45,857 bases of DNA, taken from positions 1 to 45,857 of the forward strand of contig JAVSLW010000002.1 of assembly GCA_039666455.1 (NCBI GenBank). The letters are read 5' to 3'. Made by a program: the position numbers and the translations under genes. Origin of the DNA: Methanobacterium sp. (GTDB taxonomy: Archaea > Methanobacteriota > Methanobacteria > Methanobacteriales > Methanobacteriaceae). This document shows, piece by piece, positions 40,264-45,857 of the stretch; the stretch's first letter is position 1; each line of letters starts with the position of its first letter. The notes below the pieces were generated by a model. It worked only from the letters and a program-made list of their open reading frames with translations. It made no database searches and was not told where the DNA came from.

Positions 40264-41832
40264 CTAAAAATCTAAAATTTTATTTAAAAGTCCATTTGCA
40301 GGATCCATACCCTGTGCCCCAATTAATAAAATTGTATCATTGCTTTTTGATGATCTAAGTACCTTTTCTAATGCATCATATAGTCTTTCATAAAAGATAT
40401 ATTTTATCCCTTTCTTTTGGAGAGTGTCCATAAAAACTTTTTTCTCATTGTCCTTAACCATGTTCAAATCATCCACAACATCGCTGCTACTTGTTATAAT
40501 GAGTTTATATGGGATATTTTTAAGCCCTTCTGCAATGGCTTCTGCATTAATTTGATTAATAAATTCACCTCTTGAACCTCTAATAGCTGAAACAACATAA
40601 AAATTCTCATTTGCCATTAATGCAGCATTTTTTATTGTGGCCTTTATTCCATCAGGATTATGTGCAAAATCATCTATGATGCACGGATTTTTATTAATTA
40701 TTGTAAAACGCCTATTTAAAGGAGTGTATGATTTAAGAGCATTTCTAATTATTTCAGGATCAACTTTCAAACTTAATGCCGCGCCTACAGCAGCCATGGT
40801 GTTTTGAATAAAATGATTGCTTTTAAAGGGCAGATCCTCTTTTTTTATCAAAACATCTCCTTTATAAGAAATTCCATCATCAAGCAGATCTATGTCTCTA
40901 TTTTTCCCAAAAAACAGAATCTCATTTGATGTAAGATTTTCCATCTTTTTTACGAGAGGATCATCCGAGTTCAAAACTAAATGACCATTTTCTTTTTTAA
41001 GTGCTTTTACAGCCCCAGAAGTTTCATCATAGGTTTCTTCTATGGAGTTTACAAGACCTATATGATCCAAAGCCACGTTAGTTATAACAACCACATCAGG
41101 ATCAACTGCAGAGGTCATTAGAAAAGCATGATCTTGCATTATGTTATTAAGCCATCCCTGTACTTCAGAAACTTCTATAACCATTGCGTCTATGTCATGT
41201 TCAAATTCAGCTATTTGTTTGGAAACCATTGGATCAATGAGGGTATTAAATTCAGATTTTGAGTCAGTATTGGTATAGGTGCTATATCCTGATTCATTCA
41301 AAATGCTATAAATCATGTGAGCAGTTGTTGACTTCCCGTTAGTTCCGGTTACCACAACACGCAGTGAATTCCTGGCAAATTTATTAATTGCCCACTTTAT
41401 GGCAAATGCACTGGCAAGTTCAATTTTTTCGGTAACTATTAATGAGAGTCCTAATTTTTCGGCGGCTTTCAAAATCCCACAAAATCTTCGATTTTGGGGC
41501 CTTCGAAAATCTTTGATTTTCGATGCCCCGGAAATTCGTAGAATTTCCGAGGGCCCCAAACACTCCGTGTTTGAGGGCTTTGATTTTGATGCCTCGAACA
41601 CTTCGTGTTCGGCGGTTTCAACTGCACCATCTTTGGGACTTTGAGTTATTAAGCATGAAACACCTTTTTTAGCGGCAATTTCTACTCCTTTTTCATCTAT
41701 CCAGTGCCTTATTACTGCATCACCATTTTTTGCATCTTTTAAGATGTTAAAAATACCTTTTATTACTTTATCAGGCCCTTTTAGTTTTCCTTCTATTTTT
41801 TCTGCAATTTCTGATGCTTTAAGTTCTTTCAT
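40264..41832 (-). CDS. Pseudomurein MurE-like peptide ligase with an in-frame insertion
   Basis: 522 residues from the ATG at 41832 (GTGAG upstream; a longer frame to 41889 lacks a site). Mur ligase fold: N-terminal domain, ATP loop VTGTNGKSTTAH (161-172), the central VITNVALDHIGLVNS, and the C-terminal NRRFTIINKNPCIIDDFAHNPDGI. It belongs to the archaeal MurE/F-related ligases (pMurE) that add amino acids to the pseudomurein peptide at the expense of ATP. Residues about 75-124 are not family sequence: they are encoded by a block of palindromes (41471-41611) that separates VETA from EKLGLSLIV. Without them the protein would be about 472 residues. The insert lies in the N-terminal domain and the frame is kept, so it is probably still active. 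Confidence 0.85.
   Translation of the reverse strand: MKELKASEIAEKIEGKLKGPDKVIKGIFNILKDAKNGDAVIRHWIDEKGVEIAAKKGVSCLITQSPKDGAVETAEHEVFEASKSKPSNTECLGPSEILRISGASKIKDFRRPQNRRFCGILKAAEKLGLSLIVTEKIELASAFAIKWAINKFARNSLRVVVTGTNGKSTTAHMIYSILNESGYSTYTNTDSKSEFNTLIDPMVSKQIAEFEHDIDAMVIEVSEVQGWLNNIMQDHAFLMTSAVDPDVVVITNVALDHIGLVNSIEETYDETSGAVKALKKENGHLVLNSDDPLVKKMENLTSNEILFFGKNRDIDLLDDGISYKGDVLIKKEDLPFKSNHFIQNTMAAVGAALSLKVDPEIIRNALKSYTPLNRRFTIINKNPCIIDDFAHNPDGIKATIKNAALMANENFYVVSAIRGSRGEFINQINAEAIAEGLKNIPYKLIITSSSDVVDDLNMVKDNEKKVFMDTLQKKGIKYIFYERLYDALEKVLRSSKSNDTILLIGAQGMDPANGLLNKILDF
41471..41611. repeat. Block of five palindromes inside the MurE-like gene
   Basis: CAAAATC-TTC-GATTTTG (41480-41496), TCGAAAATC-TTT-GATTTTCGA (41503-41523), CGGAAATTC-GTA-GAATTTCCG (41529-41549), CAAACAC-TCC-GTGTTTG (41557-41573) and CGAACAC-TTC-GTGTTCG (41595-41611), with half-copies at about 41470-41476 and 41579-41590. 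GC-rich connectors (GGGGCC, TGCCC, AGGGCC) join them. All are perfect palindromes with different arms, so they are kept by pairing and not simply copied. Confidence 0.85.
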
Positions 41833-41846
41833 TTTCTCACACAGGA

Positions 41847-42926
41847 TTAAATTATGAAGTAATGGTAGAAATAAAGTGCTATAACACATATTACAATGGT
41901 AATTAACCAGTAGAGTGCAACGATTTTCCTTTCAGAAAGCCCTTTGTAATGTAAAGTATGATGCAATGGCTCTACAGGTAACTTAATGATTTTAGCACGG
42001 TGCAAAAGGCTAACTACAACAGAAAGTATTGGAACAGAAAGTGCAATTAGTGCAAAATAAATTATATCACCTAAGAATGCTGCTGTGATATATCCTGCAC
42101 CTAAAGCAAATGATCCTGTATCTCCCATGAATATTGAAGCAGGATACCTGTTCAGTGCAAGGAAACCGAATGACACACCAGCAAGTGCAATAAATGGAAT
42201 CGAGCCATCAGTGTTTCCAGTAAAAATGGAGAAAATTGCGCATGCAGTGGATGCTATTGCCAGTATACCTGCTGCAAGGCCGTCCATACCATCAATCAGG
42301 TTTACAGAATTTATTGCACCAATTATACCAAATATTATCACTGGAATTACAAAGATCCCAAGATCAAATCCAAGCACCGCAGAACTAACTGCACCGGAGC
42401 CTATCAAAAACAGGGAAATTAAAAATTGGGCGAATATTTTTTCGCTTTCTTTAACTTCGCTTTTTATAGGTGTTTCCCCTATTATTTCAACGTTCTTTTC
42501 TTTTAGATGCTTTTTAAGGTCTTTTTTAGCCTTAGGTGTTGTAACACGTGCTTCTTCACCCGGTTTAAGCATTAATCTGCCCATTTCAATTGTAAGGGAA
42601 GAAATATTTCTGACTTTTTTTTGAATTTCTCTGGTTTTAAGGCCTATTAAGTCATCCATAAGGCCTATTATACCAGATGTAATCATCAGCATTACTGTAA
42701 TGGTTAAATTAGAATTTTCAAAATAAATACATGCAGTAAGAAGAATTCCAAGAAGTATTGCAAGTCCTCCCATAGTTGGAGTTCCTGTTTTATGGCTGTG
42801 TTCTGTTACAATTGGTTTATCAGTTATATTGGCATCCTTTAAGATTTTTCTTACAAATAAAGTGAAAAATACTGTTGATATGAATGCAAGAAGAAATATG
42901 AAAATATCTATCTGTGAAATACTCAA
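41847..42926 (-). CDS. MraY-like prenyl-phosphate sugar transferase (pseudomurein)
   Basis: 359 residues, about ten helices. MraY/WecA-family motifs: HKTGTPTMGGLAILLG near residue 45, NSVNLIDGMDGLAAGILAIAS (about 210-230) and FMGDTGSFALGAGYI (about 270). The family moves a phospho-sugar (peptide) from UDP to undecaprenyl-type phosphate at the inner side of the membrane. A charged insertion (about 105-165) between early helices is longer than in bacterial MraY. It starts with TTG, supported by AGGTGG four bases upstream. It is 14 bp ahead of the MurE-like gene, so they are coupled. Confidence 0.88.
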   Translation of the reverse strand: MSISQIDIFIFLLAFISTVFFTLFVRKILKDANITDKPIVTEHSHKTGTPTMGGLAILLGILLTACIYFENSNLTITVMLMITSGIIGLMDDLIGLKTREIQKKVRNISSLTIEMGRLMLKPGEEARVTTPKAKKDLKKHLKEKNVEIIGETPIKSEVKESEKIFAQFLISLFLIGSGAVSSAVLGFDLGIFVIPVIIFGIIGAINSVNLIDGMDGLAAGILAIASTACAIFSIFTGNTDGSIPFIALAGVSFGFLALNRYPASIFMGDTGSFALGAGYITAAFLGDIIYFALIALSVPILSVVVSLLHRAKIIKLPVEPLHHTLHYKGLSERKIVALYWLITIVICVIALYFYHYFII

Positions 42927-43009
42927 CTTACCACCTGATTTCTAATTTCAATTAATTTCTATATTTTAATCTGTATTTACATGAATTTTAATCTTTGCTT
43001 ACTTTCAAG

Positions 43010-44125
43010 TTATTGAAACTTTTTATAATCAATATTTAACTTTTGTGCTGTATTAAATGCTTTTTCCAGAGTTTCAGCACGGATTGTGATCCGCTGGAAA
43101 TTTTGAGGGCCGTGAATTATCCATGAATTGCTGCCTTTAAACTCTCTGAATTTATAATCATTTTCTTCCCTTTTATAATTCCCTACAGGTATCTCGAGAG
43201 CGCAGTATTTTTCAATTTTTTTCTCTGTTTCTTTGTAATTCCATTTACCTGTAGCCATATCAACAAGTTCATGCATAGGACTTACATTTGTGGAGGCTGC
43301 AGTTAAATATCTTGTGCCGCTTGGACGGGTGTTTATCTCTATAAAGTAGCTGATATTCTCTTTTTCATCAAATATGACATCAATATCAATAACACCTTCA
43401 GCACCTAAAAAATCAGCGATCATACTGGCTTTTTTTCTTAATTCTTCATTATCCAGACCATTTATATTTAAGGGAGCGGTTTTAAGTTTATCCAGGGGAT
43501 GAGTACCTTCAATAGTTGTTTTTCCTTTATAAACCGGTACAAGAGGAACTGCTTTTCCATTATGTCTTAAAACCTCAATGGATATTTCTGTGCCATCAAT
43601 AAATTCCTCTGCAAATGCACCTTCAAAATCTGGCATTATACTATTATAATCCTCTTCATTCCAGACAATTTTTACTCCACTTCCACCCTGACCTTCTAAT
43701 TTTTTAACTACAGCAGGTAATTGTAGCTTTTGCCCATTTTTTGAAATTTTACTGAAAAGAGGGGTATTTATTTGATTTTTAATGAAAAATTCTTTGGTTT
43801 TAAGCTTGTCTCTGGCAGTAATAACTGTTTTTAGTGGAGATGCCACTACAGGGATTCCATAATCAGTTTCAAGCTCTTTTTTTAGCCTTGCAACTTCAAT
43901 AAGAGGTTTATCTATCCCAATTAAAGGTAAAACTGCATCCACATCTTCTTTAATTGCAATTTCTTTAGGTGCTTCCATCCCCCTTGGAACAATGTAGTGA
44001 ATATCTGGTAACTTCAAATTGGGTGAATCAGGGTTTGATTCTGTTAACACAGATGTAATCCCTTCATTTTTTGTATATAATGATATATCGTCGAAAAGCC
44101 TTGCTCCTATAAACAGTATCTTCAT
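43010..44125 (-). CDS. ATP-grasp ligase, CarB-like (pseudomurein operon)
   Basis: 371 residues from the ATG at 44125 (AGTGAT just upstream; GTG/ATG at 44134 rejected). An N-terminal alpha-beta domain (KILFIGARLFDDISLYTKNEG), the ATP-grasp fold: LPAVVKKLEGQGGSGVKIV (about 150-168), FAEEFIDGTEISIEVLRHNG, and the metal-binding YFIEINTRPSGTRYL (about 270). The CarB-like ATP-grasp genes of Methanobacteriales and Methanopyrus sit next to MurE/MraY-like genes and are thought to join or modify the pseudomurein peptide; the exact reaction is open. Followed by mraY-like after 83 bp, in the same direction. Confidence 0.82.
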   Translation of the reverse strand: MKILFIGARLFDDISLYTKNEGITSVLTESNPDSPNLKLPDIHYIVPRGMEAPKEIAIKEDVDAVLPLIGIDKPLIEVARLKKELETDYGIPVVASPLKTVITARDKLKTKEFFIKNQINTPLFSKISKNGQKLQLPAVVKKLEGQGGSGVKIVWNEEDYNSIMPDFEGAFAEEFIDGTEISIEVLRHNGKAVPLVPVYKGKTTIEGTHPLDKLKTAPLNINGLDNEELRKKASMIADFLGAEGVIDIDVIFDEKENISYFIEINTRPSGTRYLTAASTNVSPMHELVDMATGKWNYKETEKKIEKYCALEIPVGNYKREENDYKFREFKGSNSWIIHGPQNFQRITIRAETLEKAFNTAQKLNIDYKKFQ

Positions 44126-44317
44126 TTTTATCACTGAAAACCAGTAAATTAATATGGCAATAATATTTAATTTGGTTTAAATGTATAAAGAAGTTTATTT
44201 TTATTCATTCTCTATCTTGATTTTAACATATTTAAAACCAAACGTAAATGTCGTAAATGTATTTATGATAAACTCAGTAAAATTTATTAAAATTGATATT
44301 AGTAAGTGGTGATCGAA

Positions 44318-44448
44318 ATGGTAAAAGAAAGACATGAAGCTATAAAGAAGAAATAGCTGAGCTTCTGGGAGTTGTGCTGCTCACTTCAGGAGCACCTGCA
44401 GTAGCTTCATGCAGAGATGTAATTAGTGGAATGATAAAAGACATTTGA
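44318..44448 (+). pseudogene. Small protein gene of about 44 residues, one base missing
   Basis: GGTGATC (44308-44314), then ATG with VKERHEAIK; the frame then runs into a TAG. One base over, it continues as EEIAELLGVVLLTSGAPAVASCRDVISGMIKDI and ends at TGA 44448. The good ribosome binding site, the continuous hydrophobic pattern and the matching end suggest a real short gene with a missing base near 44342-44350. I do not recognise the family. If the base is a sequencing error the gene is intact. Confidence 0.5.
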
Positions 44449-44449
44449 G

Positions 44450-44932
44450 TTAATTTATTAACTCAAAAAGAGTATTTACCACGATTCCAATACTTTTTTC
44501 CACTTCTTTAGATATTCCCTCACCAAGATCCATTTTTTCAGGCTGAATACCAATTAGAATTATGTCTGCATCAATTGTGCTTTCCATGAATTTTATCAAA
44601 AATGAAACAGGCATGGCATGAGTTGAAAGGTTATAATTGACTATTTCCTCTTTTTTAACAACTCTAATATATCCGGGATCATTTTTCATTTCCACTGCAT
44701 CCACTAAAATGATATGTGTGGGCTTTTCTTTCCTTATCAGGCCTGTATAATTTTCAGGTACGGTCCCTCCGTCAAAAACAACTACTTCGCCATTTTCTTC
44801 AAATAATTCAGTTAGTTTCCATGCGGTACTGGGTCCAGCAGCATCATCACCTTTTATTTCATTTCCGATGCCCAGAATAACTACTTTCCCATGATTTTTA
44901 AGAAATTTTTTCAGCTGTTGCTTTAATGCTAT
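44450..44932 (-). CDS. hycI: HycI-type hydrogenase maturation protease
   Basis: 160 residues if read from an ATA codon at 44932-44930, the only start-like codon after the upstream stop. It gives MALKQQLKKFLKNHG, a natural opening, with GGTGGTGG five to ten bases upstream. No ATG, GTG or TTG occurs in frame before residue 77. The core is complete: VVILGIGNEIKGDDAAGP (metal-binding Glu/Asp near 24-31), IILVDAVEM (Asp near 78) and NLSTHAMPVSFLIKFME (His near 106). HycI-family proteases cut the C-terminal tail of the NiFe-hydrogenase large subunit after nickel insertion. The first 35 bases overlap the end of the methyltransferase gene. Confidence 0.78.
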   Translation of the reverse strand: MALKQQLKKFLKNHGKVVILGIGNEIKGDDAAGPSTAWKLTELFEENGEVVVFDGGTVPENYTGLIRKEKPTHIILVDAVEMKNDPGYIRVVKKEEIVNYNLSTHAMPVSFLIKFMESTIDADIILIGIQPEKMDLGEGISKEVEKSIGIVVNTLFELIN

Positions 44933-45857
44933 TTAATCCACCACCCATCCGGTAACTGAGTTTAACATTTATGCGATTTCCTATATATACACTGATTTTT
45001 TCTATAGGGACAAGTAACGGAGGATTTAACATTGGTGTAGGTCCGCAAATTATATTTTCTGTAAGAACAGTAAATGTGGTGATTTTAATTCCTGATAAAA
45101 TCCCGTTTTTTAAGATTTTAAACTCAATATTCGCCTCTAAATTTTCTTCGATTCTATTTTTAAAATTAATTTCACTGTAGATTATGAAATTGCTCATTAC
45201 TTCATAATAGGGTTTTTGATTTGATTCAGGGTCTTCATAACAGATGTAATCCCTATCCATACTGATAATTTCGGCACCATTTAGAATTCTGCATGGAATA
45301 ACTTCTCCGTCTTTTTTAAGGAATTTTAAAATAGAATTAATCACTGGAACCTGTTCCTCATCAATTAGGGCAGTATCTAACATCTCACAAATAATCAAAT
45401 CAGCCTTATCCTGAAAAATAAGTTCCTTTGCATCTTTATTAATTAGATGGATATTATCAAACGGCTTAAAATTAAATTCAGCAATATTAGCAATATTAGG
45501 ATCAATTTCAACAGAATACACTGTGTTAAAATAAAAAGAAGCTAAAATAGATAAAATTCCACAGCCTGCACCAATATCATAAACAATTCCTCCGGCCTTC
45601 AAAATCTCCGATTTTGACTGCCCAAACACTTCGTGTTTGACGGCCTTCAAAATCTCCGATTTTGACTGCCCAAACACTTCGTGTTTGACGGCCTTCAAAA
45701 TCTCCGATTTTGACTGCCCAAACACTTCGTGTTTGACGGCCTTCAAAATCTCCGATTTTGACTGCCCAAACACTTCGTGTTTGACGGCCTTCAAAATCTC
45801 CGATTTTGACTGCCCAAACACTTCGTGTTTGACGGCCTTCAAAATCTCCGATTTTGA
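44898..45857 (-). CDS. PRMT-like class I methyltransferase with a tandem-repeat insertion (5' end outside window)
   Basis: The gene continues past the right edge; no real start is visible. The catalytic part is intact: motif I IVYDIGAGCGILSILA, the ribose-binding acidic VYSVEIDPNIANIAEFNF, and CEMLDTALIDEEQVP, where the closely spaced glutamates resemble the double-E loop of protein arginine methyltransferases. A beta-barrel-like C-terminal part follows, as in PRMTs. Target unknown. Just before motif I lies the array of 48-bp units, read in frame as ILKAVKHEVFGQSKSE, at least five times. In related enzymes that position holds the short segment leading to motif I, so the array lengthens a loop or linker ahead of the cofactor site. 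Confidence 0.75.
   Translation of the reverse strand, partial: SKSEILKAVKHEVFGQSKSEILKAVKHEVFGQSKSEILKAVKHEVFGQSKSEILKAVKHEVFGQSKSEILKAVKHEVFGQSKSEILKAGGIVYDIGAGCGILSILASFYFNTVYSVEIDPNIANIAEFNFKPFDNIHLINKDAKELIFQDKADLIICEMLDTALIDEEQVPVINSILKFLKKDGEVIPCRILNGAEIISMDRDYICYEDPESNQKPYYEVMSNFIIYSEINFKNRIEENLEANIEFKILKNGILSGIKITTFTVLTENIICGPTPMLNPPLLVPIEKISVYIGNRINVKLSYRMGGGLNSIKATAEKIS
45594..45857. repeat. Tandem array of a 48-bp composite palindromic unit
   Basis: Six copies of TCAAAATC-TCC-GATTTTGA start at 45599, 45647, 45695, 45743, 45791 and 45839. Five copies of CAAACAC-TTC-GTGTTTG start at 45623, 45671, 45719, 45767 and 45815. The period is exactly 48 bp and all visible units are identical. 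48 bp is 16 codons, so the reading frame is kept. The array continues past the window edge. Confidence 0.95.

Noticed and set aside
41833..41889. Longer MurE-like start at 41889
   Set aside because: The extra 19 residues overlap the MraY-like gene and have no ribosome binding site; ATG 41832 has GTGAG just upstream.
45597..45842. Methyltransferase start at the TTG at 45842
   Set aside because: The TTG lies inside a repeat unit and the same frame is open to the window edge, so the real start is outside the window.
45594..45857. CRISPR array
   Set aside because: The period is regular, but there are no unique spacers: both halves of the 48-bp unit repeat identically, the array is in frame with a methyltransferase, and there are no cas genes.

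Overview
The window is AT-rich archaeal DNA. It almost certainly comes from a mesophilic member of the Methanobacteriales, most likely Methanobacterium or a close relative. The evidence is a TFB, Gar1, archaeal DnaG primase, PAN, aMBF1, a methanogen DUF356 protein, a HycI-type hydrogenase protease and a pseudomurein (MurE/MraY/ATP-grasp) operon, together with GGTGAT-type ribosome binding sites and BRE/TATA promoters. All assignments come from reading the sequence; no database search was run.

Layout. 1-760: end of an IS630-like element that cuts a secreted repeat protein. 1.3-5.7 kb (minus): radical SAM/SPASM enzyme, gar1-tfb, a flippase-like membrane protein and an RraA-fold protein. 6.2-10.5 kb (plus): an information-processing block of Toprim protein, dnaG, a LonB-like AAA+ ATPase without a protease domain, and a Xer recombinase. 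10.7-19.2 kb: BioY, a triplicated DUF1616 membrane protein with a zinc ribbon, a three-gene operon of unknown envelope proteins, a GT2-GT28 fusion glycosyltransferase, a HepT/MntA toxin-antitoxin pair and a ThrE-type exporter. 19.2-23.6 kb: a TetR regulator with two perfect operators, then a SHOCT-like protein, a membrane flavodoxin, a frameshifted ribB, an EFR1 flavodoxin-ferredoxin and a broken FMN reductase. 23.7-35.9 kb: mixed accessory genes (DNA glycosylase, aroC, two DHA2 drug exporters, a Na+/H+ antiporter, a decayed glutamate decarboxylase, a lipoprotein, a PH-domain protein, UPF0280). 36.1-38.1 kb: PAN and aMBF1. 38.1-44.1 kb (minus): the pseudomurein operon ATP-grasp, MraY-like, MurE-like, two unknown envelope proteins, DUF356. 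44.3-45.9 kb: a small frameshifted gene, hycI and a PRMT-like methyltransferase that runs off the right edge.

The most notable signal is a family of short palindromes with three-base loops: CAAAATC-NNN-GATTTTG, CGAAAATC-NNN-GATTTTCG, C(G)AACAC-NNN-GTGTT(C)G and CGGAAATTC-NNN-GAATTTCCG. Single copies lie in the leaders of PAN and the radical SAM gene. Pairs sit inside a zinc-ribbon gene (in frame, 48 bp, 16 residues) and inside an FMN reductase gene (out of frame, twice). A five-palindrome block lies in frame in the MurE-like ligase. A tandem array with an exact 48-bp period lies in frame in the methyltransferase. They behave like the protein-coding palindromic elements known from Rickettsia (RPE), but in an archaeon. 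I know of no formal description of this archaeal family and could not search for one.

The accessory third of the window also carries many damaged genes (ribB, FMN reductase, glutamate decarboxylase, a DUF998-like fragment, an MFS remnant, a 44-residue gene), so it looks like a region of active turnover.
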